Assembly (NCBI RefSeq): GCF_051014445.1
Contig: NC_135144.1
Location: forward strand, 4,898,001-4,962,000
Direction of reading: 5' to 3'
Length of the DNA stretch: 64,000 nt
Source of the DNA: Colletes latitarsis
Lineage: Eukaryota; Arthropoda; Insecta; Hymenoptera; Colletidae
In this document: positions 22,336 through 34,250 of the stretch, in pieces
Position numbering within the stretch: position 1 is the stretch's first letter
Layout: every line of letters starts with the position of its first letter
Position numbers and translations under genes: made by a program
Notes under the pieces: model-generated
The model's input: the letters and a program-made list of their open reading frames with translations, nothing else
The model's database searches: none
Told to the model about the DNA's origin: nothing

Positions 22336-24439
22336 CTGGTTCGTTTCTGCTCCGTGCTTATTATACTGATTTCAAAAATAGGAGATTCTATTAACAAATC
22401 CAAAGTTTGCCCATCTCTCGTGGGCCAGTCCTCCTGAGACTCCAAGTCCCACCCACTGAGTGTTGTACGGGGGTGGGCGTCCACGGTCCCAAGGTGCAGG
22501 TAAATGGGCCCAAATATAATATTTTAAATGGCTTTATGGTACGGAAATTCCTATTGTCAAAAAAGGTACAATTGCCAGTAATGTGAGTAATATTGGAAAT
22601 AACTGAAGGTGTCCGATGATGTAAAATGTTTGGAATTCCAAATAAAGCCCTTACAAAAAGGCTCAATCTGATTGACTGGTCTCCTTAAAACATAGATTCG
22701 ATTTACGCTGACTTTTCAAACTTCGAATTTTGGAACTGATTGGAAGGACATAGTCATAATTGCCACGTCATATTTACGGCGCGAGGAACCAAAAATGGCG
22801 GCCGCTGCATAATGGAAAGCGATCGATTCGAGGACGTGCATCGAGTTTAGAAATCGAGTTTCTTGGAAGGTTGCGGAGAAGAAAGAGCGCAGAATGGTGG
22901 CAGGCTTCCGGCGAATGGACGCGTTGAAAAGACAGTGACGGGAACCCAATCCCATCCCCCCTGACATTGTGACTTCGTGTTGTTTACCGATGCAACTGGA
23001 GCAGTGCTTTCTACGTAATAATTCTGAATTCCGCGCGGACAAAGTGCCGTTGCTTATCTGTCGGTGAAAACCTCGTCGCCATAGGAGAAGAAACACCAGG
23101 AGCCTGCATGCTCGTCAGGATTCACCGATTCTTCAGGGTGCAACGTTAAATCCTCATCTTCTTGGTGGTCACGCGTCTAAAACAAGAACGAAGGAGGCGA
23201 GTCGTTCGACGTGTATGCATAACGCGAACGCGTGAAACGTGTGCCAAAAACGAGTTATGATTCTGGCGGTTCACGGCGTGACTCGTCACGTTAACACGTT
23301 TACTATTTTACGAAGCCAAAACGAGCTTGTTTGCAATGGTAGAAATTCAAATGTTGGAAATAACGATAGTTTTGCCTTTTTTTAATGAATAGTTTCGAAG
23401 GCTTAATATTAAAACTTTGGTCGAAAATAACAAGTTACATAGTTTCAAATGTCCATAATACAAATTACATAATTAGAGATTCTACTTACAACATACAAAT
23501 ACTTTGGCAATCTAGGTACGCAGTAGGCGCAATTAAAATAGTATTTAGTTAAATGATAGTCTTATAGGTTCCATTTTAAATTCTTAGTAAAAATTGTTCT
23601 ATCTTGTCTCTTCTCTCTAAAATTGATCATGTAACTATAGGAAAGACTACAAAAGATAATCTGGTGCTCATTGTTTTATTTAGATATTTATAAAATTTGT
23701 TGTGTTATTACAGATACATTTACAAAAATGTGGTTTCGATGAAAATACGACGATTTTGTGATTTCTGAAAAATGGGAATGAACACCGTAAGGTTTTCGGA
23801 GAAATCAAAGTAACTGGAAATAGGACACCCATAGTTGTATGCATGGTTGGAGCACTGAGAAGCCTCTCTCATGCTCGTAGCGTATGCATATTAAAGGCGA
23901 TGAAGAACATTACGATGATAAAGCGCATGGTCTTCCAGCGAAAATGTCTATCTGGCGATTTTAACGCATCTGCCGAGATTCCTCGTCGTGAAATGTGGAA
24001 TATGTAATTTTAATGCGGTCTGAGAAATTGCTCGCCACTATTCTTGTCGCGTTCATTTCGTCGTAAATATTCGAGGATGACCAGTTCCTCATAACATTTA
24101 CATAGGTATAAGTTACTGTTTCCAACTCCCCACTGTGGGATGAACTGTTTCTATCTCCGGCAACATTCTATGTGGTGCGCGAGGTCACTTTTCATGAACC
24201 ATTCTTGTCAAGGAAAAGGACGAGCACCTTGTTTCGCAAGTTTTATTAATACTTAACGGCAAAATTGTTAAGCAGAAATGCATTTAATTTGAATTTGGTC
24301 AATCAACAATATAAAACCACACTCTATCTGATATGTATTCGAATACATAAACATGTGAGCAAATATTACATGATACGAAATCAGTTAGTTTTGGTTATAA
24401 TATAAGAGAAGAGGAAAAAACAAAAGGAAATACATTGTA
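22336..24439. other. Gene-poor stretch with a GC-rich island
   Basis: From about 22700 to 23300 the sequence is CG-rich, with a 126-codon minus-strand open frame (22716-23096) that shows no known domain. A segment at 22400-22520 is unusually rich in GGGCC/CCCAC words, and an AATAAA (near 22640) is present. No gene can be called. Confidence 0.3.
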
Positions 24440-25609
24440 CATAGAGTGTTCGACCACCCCTGGGAAAAATTGTTATGGGAGATTTTAGAGGCCAAAATAG
24501 AACGACAATCAATAATATCAATTTGTTGATGGAGGCTTTGTTAAAAAGTTATAGAAACATTTCCGGCTACACGGTATATTTTCGGTAAAGAATTTTTTTC
24601 TCGAAAGTACGTTGGATTTTGGGAGTATGTATATTAAAATAATAATATTATGTTGATAAAATAATTTTTCCAGAACGATTTGAAATTTTTTAATTTTGTC
24701 GATAAATTTAGGCGCTTACTGAATTTTGTTCTCGAAATTGCGTAGGAAGTATGTGTATTCACCAAAAGTGATTGTAATTAACCCCTGCAACTGAAAATAA
24801 TTTTTTTAGAACGATTCGAAATTTTTGTTTTTCGCTGAAAAATTTAGGCACTTGTCGATTTTTCTTAAAAATTTGTTTTTCATTTTTAATAAATTTGTTT
24901 GACGCTGTACGGAAAAGTTGTTTAATACGTTTTTATAGGTATCTATGGAATCTACGTCAGAAAAAAATTTCAATGAAATATATTCACTATTGTAGGAATT
25001 ATGGCTCTTTAAAGATTGGGCCATTTTTATAAGGTTTTTGTCAGTTTTTGGGGTGAAGGAGCAACTTTTCGAATATTTTTGTAATTTCCACATATTCTTC
25101 ATCAAAATACGCATTGTTTGCATTTCGAAACATTAAAATTGTCCAATCCGTTTAGGAGTTATAATGTTTTAAAGATTCACATGGTTCGAGGAACCATTTC
25201 AAGGCCTCAGATTATATTTTCGGTAAGGAATTTTTTTTTTTGAAAGTGGGTAGGATTTCAGGGGTATGTCTATTCACCAAAAATTATTGTAATTAACCCC
25301 CGCAATCGAAAATAATTTTTTTAGAACGATTTGAAATTTTTTAATTTTGTTGAAAAATTTCGCACCTTCTCGAATTTTTTTCTAGAAAGTGGGTAAGATT
25401 TCAGGGGTATGTCTATTGACCAGGAATGATTATAATTGGCCCCCGCAATCGTAAATAATTTTTCAGACTGATTTGAAATTTTTTAATTTAATTTTGTAAT
25501 AACTTTTTAACGAATCCTCAGTCAAGAAATTGATATTCTTGATTTTTGTTTTATTTTGGCTTCTAGAATTTTCCATTAAAATTTTGCCCAGGGGTGGCCG
25601 AATACCCTG
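24440..25609. mobile_element. GG-MITE copy (about 1170 bp)
   Basis: The left end is diverged (CATAGAGTGTTCGACCACCC) and the right end is GGCCGAATACCCTG then TA. The interior carries the long core in inverted orientation (AAAATACGCATTGTTTGC, CAATCCGTTTAGGAGTTATA) and several modules. Its right half is the first copy of a 559-bp tandem duplication. Confidence 0.88.
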
Positions 25610-26370
25610 TATATGTACATTGTCTAACTGGTTAGTATATCAGCCATATACAGGGTGTTCGGCCAACCTTGGGAAACATTTGAATGGGAGATTCTAGAGG
25701 TCAAAATAAGACGAAAATCAAGAATACTAATTTGTTGATTGAAGCTTCGTTAAAAAGTTATTAACGTTTAAAGTTCCGCCCGTACTGAATTTTTTCCCCG
25801 AAAATGCGCAGGATTTCAGGGGTATGTCTATTCACCACAAATTATTGTAATTAACCCCCGCAATCGAAAATAATTTTTTTAGAACGATTTGAAATTTTTT
25901 AATTTTGTTGAAAAATTTCGCACCTTCTCGAATTTTTTTCTAGAAAGTGGGTAAGATTTCAGGGGTATGTCTATTGACCAGGAATGATTGTAATTGGCCC
26001 CCACAATTGAAAATAATTTTTTCAGACTGATTTGAAATTTTTTAATTTAATTTTGTAATAACTTTTTAACGAAGCCTCAGTCAAGAAATTGATATTCTTG
26101 ATTTTTGTTTTATTTTGGCTTCTAGAATTTTCCATTAAAATTTTGCCCAGGGCTGGCCGAATACCCTGTATATGTACATTGTCTAACTGGTTAGTATATC
26201 AGCCATATACAGGGTGTTCGGCCACCCCTGGGAAAAATTTTAATGAGAGATTCTAGAGGCCAAAATAGGACGAAAATCAAGAATACTAATTTGTTGATTG
26301 AAGCTTCGTTAAAAAGTTATTAACGTTTAAAGTTCTGCCCGTACTGAATTTTTTCCCCGAAAATGCGCAG
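25253..26370 (+). repeat. Tandem duplication, about 559-bp unit
   Basis: Sequence from about 25253 recurs from about 25812. The unit joins the right half of one GG-MITE, the unique spacer ATGTACATTGTCTAACTGG (25612 and 26171) and the left half of the next GG-MITE. Because a non-repeat spacer is copied too, this is a tandem segmental duplication, not two independent insertions. Copies differ at few positions. Confidence 0.88.
25651..26168. mobile_element. GG-MITE copy (518 bp), product of a tandem duplication
   Basis: Left end CAGGGTGTTCGGCCAACCTT after TA and right end GGCCGAATACCCTG before TA. The right half matches the preceding copy and the left half matches the following copy, so this element was assembled by unequal exchange within the cluster. 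Confidence 0.88.
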
Positions 26371-28053
26371 GATTTCAGGGGTATGTCTATTGACCAAAAA
26401 TGATTGTAATTAATCCCCGCAACCGAAAACAATTTTTCCAAGAGGATTGGAAATTTTTTTATCCGTCGAAAAATTTCACACCTTTTCGAATTTTTTTCTC
26501 GAAAGTGGGTAGGATTTCGGGGGTATATATAATGACCAAAAATGATTGTAATTGATCCCCGCAACCGAAAATAATTTATTTAGAATTAAAAATTTTTTTT
26601 TCATCGAAAAATTTAGGCACCTCCTACCCTTTGTCGATTTTTCTTAAAAATTCCTTTTTTATTTTTAGTAATTTTGTTTGACGCCCTGCAGAAAAGTTGT
26701 CTAATACTTTTTTGTGCCTACCCATGAGCTCTATTTCGGAAAAAAGTTTCATTCAAATCTATTTACAATTGTAAGAGTTATGGCTGTTTGAAAATTGGAC
26801 CATTTTTATGGGATTTTTCTCATTTTGCGGAATCAAGGACCAACTTTTCGAATAGTTTTACGATTTGTACATATTCCCCATCAAAATACGCGTAGTTTGT
26901 TTTTTTAAACATTAAAATCGTCCAATTTGTTCAGAAGTTATGACGTTTTAAAGATTCGCATGAAAATTCGGTCAGGCATTTCTGGCCAGAAATTATATTT
27001 TCGGTAAGGAATTTTTTTCTCGAAACTGAGTAGGATTTCGGGGATATGTCTATTGACCAAAAATGCTTGCAATTGACCCTTGCAATTAAAAATAATTTTT
27101 CCAAGACGATTCGAAAGTTTTTTTTTTCACCCAAAACTTTCAGCACTTAATCGAATTTTTTCTGGAAAGTGGGTAGGATTTCGGGGGTATATATAATGAC
27201 CAAAAATGATTGCAATTGATCCCCGCAACCGAAAATAATTTATTTAGAATTAAAAATTTTTTTTTCATCGAAAAATTTAGGCACCTCCTACCCTTTGTCG
27301 ATTTTTCTTAAAAATTCCTTTTTTATTTTTAGTAATTTTGTTTGACGCCCTGCAGAAAAGTTGTCTAATACTTTTTTGTGCCTACCCATGAGCTCTACTT
27401 CGGAAAAAAGTTTCATTCAAATCTATTTACAATTGTAAGAGTTATGGCTGTTTGAAAATTGGACCATTTTTATGGGATTTTTCTCATTTTGCGGAATCAA
27501 GGACCAACTTTTCGAATAGTTTTACGATTTGTACATATTCCCCATCAAAATACGCGTAGTTTGTTTTTTTAAACATTAAAATCGTCCAATTTGTTCAGAA
27601 GTTATGACGTTTTAAAGATTCGCATGAAAATTCGGTCAGGCATTTCTGGCCAGAAATTATATTTTCGGTAAGGAATTTTTTTCTCGAAACTGAGTAGGAT
27701 TTCGGGGATATGTCTATTGACCAAAAATGCTTGCAATTGACCCTTGCAATTAAAAATAATTTTTCCAAGACGATTCGAAAGTTTTTTTTTTCACCCAAAA
27801 CTTTCAGCACTTAATCGAATTTTTTCTGGAAAGTGGGTAGGATTTCGGGGGTATATATAATGACCAAAAATGATTGCAATTGATCCCCACAACCGAAAAT
27901 AATTTTTCCAGAACGATTTGAAATTTTTGATTTTAATTGTTAATAACTTTTTAACGAAGCCTCTATCAACAAATTGGTATTCTTGATTTTCGTCTTAGTT
28001 TGGCCTCCAGAATCCCCCATTACAATTTTTCCCAGGGGTGGCCGAGCACCCTG
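26210..28053. mobile_element. GG-MITE copy, longest (1844 bp)
   Basis: Left end CAGGGTGTTCGGCCACCCCT after TA; right end GGCCGAGCACCCTG then TA. The extra length comes from a 664-bp internal tandem duplication of the long core. Open frames at 26931-27146 and 27595-27810 are identical products of that duplication and are not genes. Confidence 0.9.
26508..27908 (+). repeat. Tandem duplication, 664-bp unit, two copies plus a partial third
   Basis: The word AGGATTTCGGGGGTATATAT starts at 26511, 27175 and 27839, exactly 664 bp apart. Copies one and two appear to differ at only a few bases (for example T/C near 26550 versus 27214 and near 26728 versus 27392). The third diverges after about 27895. 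Near identity means a recent event or an assembly artefact. Confidence 0.9.
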
Positions 28054-29863
28054 TATGTATAATATAACCGCGTAAATTTGGTTAGTTACATTTCTTCTTA
28101 CCTCGATAAATAGGTTTACTCAGATTTTACATTATAATTGTACGTTAAAGATGGGAAATAATGCAAATACAATTGAATACAGATAACAAAATGTCAAATA
28201 CAAATTTAATACACATATTTAAAAAATACGTGAATATATATCTAACAAATGTATCTCGTATGCGAATTGCACAATAATCGGAGTCTTACACCCAAGTGAT
28301 GTTCTTTGTTTGTTTAAAATACAGCGAGTGAAAAGAGACTAGCGATGGACGAATAAGACAGCTAAGTGGCATGGAGGTATACCGCCAATAGCCTCGAGCA
28401 GTCAGCTCATTTCGACTATAAAGACGCAAGTAGTGAGTAGAGAGTGGTTTGTTAAGTCAATTTCAAGGGACTCGACTTTTCGTTTAACCGCAGATCTAGG
28501 TCGACCTATCCATAGACTTTTTCCGTCAGATGCTGCTGAAGAAAAGCGGTTCCCCTAACGTCCGTATTATAATTCCAGCATTCAAAACATTCTTATAGCA
28601 CGCGATAAGACCAACTTCGTATAAAGTATTCCAATTAATAATTTATTAAGTACGTTATGAGTTTTGCGTAAGACCATTGGCAATTAGGTACGTACAATTG
28701 ATGTTCAGTAAAACTTCTCGTTAATTCAAGACATCTAACTATGATAAAATTGATCGCGTAAGCATAGGGAGATTCAACATTAGCGATAGAAGAAACTTGA
28801 ATTTAAATAAAATAAAAAATACAAAATATAATCTGATGCTCGTTATTTTATTTCGATACATATACATTATACATGAAATTTAATATCATTAGGTATCAAT
28901 AGAGATTAGGTATGTTTGGGGTTTGTAAAATAGAATTTAAACGAATCTAATAAAAAGGCATACAAGATAATAAGCACTTATTATTCTTTTAAAACTTAAC
29001 GAAACTTTCAAGACTTTTAAATCTTCCAAGATTCGAGAAGATTTGAATCATATTCGAAACGATTCGAATCTCCATTTTGAAAACTGGGAAGCATTTCGAA
29101 GCAAAGATTCGAACAGTCTATCTCTAATCCCTCCTCAAAGTAACTTTGGTAAAAGAAAAGAATGTCTAGGGTAAGAGATCCAGTTACCGTGACCGTCTCT
29201 ATTATTGGGTAAATAATTAATTTTGTAAAAATTAAAAAAAAAAGTTGAAGTACTTCTATTTTAAAACTTTTTAAACTGAAATTTAAGTCTTTCGTTACGT
29301 ATGCAAATAAGAACTAAAACAATAATCTGTTGTAAATTATGGAAAATAGTAGATGGAAATAGGTATTTCACGATTTTTGAAATTTGTCTACTCACGGTGT
29401 AGAAAGTATTAATGAATAGCAACTTTTTGGATGTTCATAAAATAATAAATTCGCTAGATTGCCGTAATTACGAAAATAAAAAATCCTGTGTTTCTACTCT
29501 AGAAATGCATTAGAACTGTAAGAAAATAAAAATTTTGCGAAAAATTAAAGCAAATCCAGCAAATAGATCCAACTTTTTAAACATTGTCTCCGTTAAATAG
29601 TGCAAAATTTTATGTGACTGTTACAATTATCGGATAACTGGCATATAATAAATCACGTACACAACGACATAATCTGTAATCGCTTTAATCTATTCGGTAG
29701 TCTATTTTAAAAAAAATTGTTTTTTTTTAACGAAATTGTAGTCTGATTGTAAGAAAAATAATATTGCATTTTTATATTACTTATATTTGCGAAGAGACCT
29801 TTCACGATTTGAAATTTTACAAAAAGTTGAAAATGAGTAATACACAAAAATGGCTATTGTATA
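28054..29863. other. Unassigned stretch
   Basis: Around 28320-28470 there is a less AT-rich block with a TATAAA-like word (near 28420) and an AGTAGTGAG about 10-15 bp on. At 29020-29110 the word ATTCGAA recurs several times, including the palindrome GATTCGAATC. No element ends or coding frame can be supported. Confidence 0.3.
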
Positions 29864-30238
29864 CAGGGTGTTCGGCCATCCCTGGGAAAAATTTTAATAG
29901 GGGATTCTAGAAGCCAAAATAAGACGAAAATCAAGAATACCAATTTGTTGATAGATGCTTCGTTAAAAAGTTATTAACGATTAAAGTTCCGTCCGTACTG
30001 AATTTTTTTTCTCGCAAATGCGCAAGATTTCGGTGGTATGTCTATTCACCAAAAATGATTGTAATTGACCCCTGCAACCGAAAATAATTTTTCCAGAACG
30101 ATTTGAAATTTTTTAATTTAATTGTTAATAAATTTTTAATGAAGCCTCAGTCAAGAAATTGATATTCTTGATTTTCGTCTTATTTTGGCCTCTAGAATTT
30201 CCTATTAAAATTTTTCCCAGGGCTAGCCGAACACCCTG
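29864..30238. mobile_element. GG-MITE copy, short subtype (375 bp)
   Basis: Left end CAGGGTGTTCGGCCATCCCT after TA, right end AGCCGAACACCCTG before TA, one internal module. It equals the 15310-15684 copy in length but is better preserved. Confidence 0.92.
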
Positions 30239-31129
30239 TATACAAGGATCTACGAATAAAGCGTTAGAACAAAGATAACAAGAGTAAAGAAGGCTGAATA
30301 CTTAGACACAAAATAGAAAAAGAAGGAGGAAGCAAAAACAAAGATACTTAAGTGATAAAAAAAAGTATAATTTGCAGTTAATATAAAATCTAAGAAGTTT
30401 ATTTTTTTACATTTTATAATAACTGGATATATTTTACTACAGGAATAATAATAACATTGTTTGATCATATGCGTATACATGGATATCCATTTTCTTGACC
30501 TGTTTAATATTTTACAATAATAATGCTTGTAAATATTTAGATTCTAAACTAAATTCAAAACTATACGTAAACGGTAAATGGGGTACGGTAATTAATTATC
30601 GAAAGTTCATGATATTCGATAAGTGCAATAAAGTCTTCGTTTCATATTTTTAAAAAATACTTGTTTCTTCTTGAAACGATATAATAAAAAAAGTTTACAC
30701 GTATGTAAAAATGATAGATAGTCAAATCTGCAACACTATGTATTGTGAAATAAATTAAACTATACTGAAAAAATTAAAAAATCAAATAGTCACCAAATAG
30801 TCAAAAACTCAAATAGTACACAGACCGAAATAATGATAGGTTCATCTTATTAACATCAGATTTATTGTAGTTTTATAATATAAAGATGCATTTTACTTGA
30901 CATTTTCTATTTTATTTATTATAATTATACATTTTTGAGATAAGTAACAATATCATATAGTTTAGTTTAACGTATAAACTCCTATTAATATTAACAAGAA
31001 ATTTTGTGTTATAAATAAATGATATTTCTCTACGAAATAAATATAGATTCACTCTATATATTTTCAATAAATAATGAATAATTATTTGAGAAGGTAACGA
31101 AAGAATAAGACATATAGATTTTGTTCGTC
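30239..31129. other. Very AT-rich stretch
   Basis: No gene is seen. The section after about 30755 shows weak similarity to 43755-43920, suggesting that the dispersed repeat listed next starts earlier than its clear part. Confidence 0.35.
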
Positions 31130-31520
31130 TGCTAGGAAAATGCAAATTAAAGCAGAGATACAGTTTTCTATCAGTCATTTTAAGTTAACACTTTACTATG
31201 AACTTTATAACGCTGGTATGAAATTATAATAAATCTGCAATAAATAAAATTGTTCGAGGAAGTAAATTAAGATAAACGCGTTTAAAATTGAAAAAGCACT
31301 CGTGGACAATATTACAAAAAGGCTGAAACAGTATTAATGAAAAAAATACTAAAAAACAATTGTTTATAGAATTCTATCATTAATTTGACCGATTGCTTTC
31401 AAACGAGGCTGATACACTCATAGAACGAAAATTTTGAATTGTTTGTTAACATTTTGATAAAATTCATGACATACAATATGAGTTACGTTTCCTTTATAAT
31501 GAAATGAATGAATAAGTGTT
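31130..31520 (+). repeat. Dispersed repeat, matches 43920-44325
   Basis: Shared words in the same order include 'GAAAATGCAAATTAA', 'TCATTTTAAGTTA', 'AAAATTGTTCGAGGAAGTAA', 'ACGCGTTTAAAATTGA', 'AACGAAAATTTTGAATTGTT' and 'GAGTTACGTTTCC'. The second copy lies inside a TTAA long-TIR element, so this one is probably a remnant of the same element type. Confidence 0.8.
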
Positions 31521-32010
31521 AGTTTCATTTCATAATTCACATTGCTTCAAGTGTTCGGTGACTTATGGATGAGAGTGTATATAAATAATGACAGGATGAT
31601 ATATTAGGTCCCATAAGTTCGTGTCGTTCGATATTCTCAAATTGACGAGGATAAAATTTCTAACTTGTTAGTAGGAAACAAACAAAATTTGTCAATTCAT
31701 GAGATTTCCAAAATTTTAAACATACCAACGTCAACGATTCATAGATATTTAAAACAAATAAATATTGTGTCTGGGTTACGTTTTTTTTATAATGAGATAA
31801 ATGCACAAGAGTTAGTTTCATTTCATAATTGACATTGCTTCAAGTGTTGTCTGACTTATGGACGGGAATGTACATAAATAATAACAGGATGATATATTAG
31901 GTCCCATAAGTTCATGTCGTTCGATATTCTCAAATTGACGATGATAAAATTTCTAACTTAGTAGAAAACAAACAAAATTTGTTAGTTTAAGATAAGAAAC
32001 GGGAACGTAT
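31482..32010 (+). repeat. Tandem duplication, 293-bp unit
   Basis: The word GTTACGTTT begins at 31482 and 31775, and ATATTAGGTCCCATAAGTTC at 31601 and 31894, both 293 bp apart. Each copy carries the terminus of a mariner element. The second copy is truncated after 'ACAAAATTTGTTAG'. Confidence 0.85.
31601..31775 (+). pseudogene. Mariner 5' end with transposase helix-turn-helix fragment
   Basis: The terminus TTAGGTCCCATAAGTTCGTG after TA matches mariner TIRs as known from insects. About 100 bp inside, the plus strand reads NLSIHEISKILNIPTSTIHR then YLKQINIV, the first helix-turn-helix of a mariner transposase, which binds the TIR. The frame ends where the 293-bp duplication joins. No catalytic part (D,D34D) is present anywhere nearby, so this is a small dead relic. 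Confidence 0.75.
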
Positions 32011-32260
32011 ACAATAATCTTCAGGCTTATTAGTGGGTAAACAATTTAAAAATCAAAGAAGTTTTGTAGCGACGATATAATGGCTTCGCCAAAGGAAGGG
32101 GAAGGAGTTGTAAAACAAGAATGGATTTACTGTTTTTCATAAAATTTCATGATATGTTTGAAATATTACTACAAGTTATGATAAAAAACTCGGCACGAAC
32201 ATACAGGACGACGTACTACTAATCATTGAGAACGTTTAGTAGAATTCATTTGTTATGATA
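32010..32260. other. Unassigned spacer
   Basis: Nothing recognised between the mariner relic and the next GG-MITE. Confidence 0.3.
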
Positions 32261-32262
32261 TA

Positions 32263-32890
32263 CAGGGTGATCGGCCACCCCTGGGAAAAATTTTACTGGG
32301 AGATTCTGGAGGCCAGAATAAGACGAAAATCAAGAATATCAATTTGTTGATTGAGGCTTGGTTAAAAAGTTATTAAGGAATTGAATTAAAAAATTTCAAA
32401 TCATTCTGGAAAAATTATTTTCGATTGCGGGGGTCAGTTACATACATGCCTCCGAAATCCTACGTACTTGAGGTTGAATAAACTGAATGAATATTTATTA
32501 TGAATAACTATTTGTACAAATTACATATATCAATGACGTTTCGCTCTATACATCTTCTCTCTCACAACGCTCGCTTACAAGTAGCCAGTTTCACACACGT
32601 CGCTCTTTCGTTCACTCTTCAATCATAAAGTATACAAACTATTTAGATCATACACTCGTGTCACACTCATCCCGCATACAAAACATCACTCACTTCGCAT
32701 CTATTATAACCAGTACCACAGTACTCTCGAGAAAAAAAATTCTTTACCGAATATACACTGTGTAGCCGGAAATGTTTCTATAACTTTTTAACGAAGCCTC
32801 AATCAAGAAATTAGTATCCTTAATTTTCGTCTTATTTTGGTCTATAGAATCTTCCATTAAAATGGTTCCCAGGGGTGGCTGAATGCCCTG
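32263..32890. mobile_element. GG-MITE carrying a solo LTR (628 bp in all)
   Basis: Left end CAGGGTGATCGGCCACCCCT after TA; right end GGCTGAATGCCCTG before TA. Without the 252-bp LTR and one 5-bp duplication it would be about 371 bp, close to the 375-bp subtype. Confidence 0.9.
32469..32720 (-). mobile_element. Solo LTR (252 bp), probably Copia-like
   Basis: The insertion is flanked by GTACT on both sides (32464-32468 and 32721-32725). It starts TG and ends CA on the plus strand. Read on the minus strand it begins TGTGGTACTGGTTATAATAG, and an AATAAA lies near its 3' end, so the minus strand is likely the sense strand. A 5-bp duplication with TG...CA and a single LTR is the mark of recombination between two LTRs. 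The short length suggests Copia; this is inference. Confidence 0.85.
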
Positions 32891-33299
32891 TATGTATAGC
32901 AAAAACTTTGATGAATTTGTTGTTTCACTATGCTGAAAAAGATCGTAGCTGTTGTAAATAAACCAAACAATTAAAAAGAATGACTAACAGTAAGCATTAA
33001 TGCTTACTGAAAAATTTTTTCTAGAGCAATCATCATCCTGAATAAATAATAATACTCAAATTAATCATTTCATTAAAATTTTTAAATTTATAGCTTGATG
33101 CCAACAATTAAAAAAAATATAAAGTACTCCTATTAAAATGTAATTAAACAAATATACCGTTTGATTTAAAAAAACTTAATAATCTCAACAAAATGTGCGA
33201 TTCTAGATAATAAAAAGCGAATTATACAGCTTGTATAATTAATTCGACTGTGAAAGAGAACGTAAGTAAATTAGGATATAAAAAATTCAAAAACCGAAT
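32891..33299. other. AT-rich spacer
   Basis: No repeat or gene recognised. Confidence 0.3.
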
Positions 33300-34250
33300 A
33301 GCCACCACTGTATGTCCCGTAATTGGGACTCTAACCCTAGATCATGGGACTGCAACGTCAACCACTATCGCCAACTCTGTGGTCGCGATAAGTCGTTTGG
33401 TCGAACGTGGCAAAGGGTTTTTCTTCGCGGTGGAGTTCCGGAATAATCGTTGAAACAAGAACTATTCGATGTACGCACACGCCGGTGCGCGGAGGAGTTC
33501 GTGAAAGCGGCAGAGAGATCTCGAGGAGAATACAGTACCAATTCCATAGGGCAGTTACCCTGGTCAGTATGGCATTGTCCGGCCGGTAGCCGCAATGCGA
33601 CGTGTTCCCTTCCTCTCTTCTACCCCTTCTCGTTGCTTCTCTCTGCCGAAGTGGAAGTTTTAGGCTAGGTCGTTGGTTGTTAGCAATGTAACAAACCTTA
33701 CCAGACCTTTACCGAACCACCTCCATGCCTTCTTCAGTTTCTTGTCGTTTCTCTAGCCGATCGCGCTCTTTCTGCTCCCCATGTTACTCGCCAATCCATT
33801 TCACACACGATCGTGATAATTATGGATTCTTTCGAAACGAGCCTTTGACTCGCAGCTCGAAAAATCTGTGCAACGTTTACGCTACAGTTACGCACTTTTT
33901 GCACTTTGCCACGGGATCGTGATAATTATGAATTCTTTCGAAACGAGCCTTTGACTCGCAGCTCGAAAAATCTTTGCAGTGTTTACGCTACGGTTACGCA
34001 TTTTTTGCACTTTGCCACGGGATCGTGTTAGCTGTTTGGAGCAACGAGTGCACGAGGTTTATCGGGGAAGGTTTCTTGGTAGTCTGCAGCGTGCATGTTT
34101 CGAGGGTAAAAGAATACGATCGTGCCTAGGTTTACGTTTCACGTAATTTGCGGGGTACGTAGTTTGCGGTAAAAGTATTTTAGGACTTCCGTTCGTAAAA
34201 CTAGAAAAGTAGTTTTCGATTTGTATTTGTGGTTTTGTGTAGAACAATTA
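33300..34250. other. CG-rich island, possible host regulatory or exon sequence
   Basis: CG dinucleotides are frequent from about 33300 to 34140, in contrast to the AT-rich flanks. Several overlapping open frames of 60-76 codons lie on both strands (33250-33922) and none shows a domain. It contains a 106-bp tandem duplication. A promoter or 5' untranslated exon is plausible but unproven. Confidence 0.35.
33809..34020 (+). repeat. Tandem duplication, 106-bp unit
   Basis: GATCGTGATAATTATGRATT starts at 33809 and 33915, and GATCGTG again at 34021. Each unit includes ACGAGCCTTTGACTCGCAGC and TTTTTTGCACTTTGCCACGG-like words. The copies differ by a few substitutions. Confidence 0.92.

Noticed and set aside
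22391..23096. 91- and 126-codon minus-strand frames
   Set aside because: No motif, no splice sites that I can defend, adjacent to a simple tandem array.
26931..27146. 71-codon open frame, identical to that at 27595-27810
   Set aside because: Both lie wholly within GG-MITE core sequence and are identical only because of the 664-bp tandem duplication; no start context or domain.
28410..28450. TATAAA-like word followed by a possible initiator
   Set aside because: A single AT-rich match in AT-rich DNA with no downstream gene; not called as a promoter.
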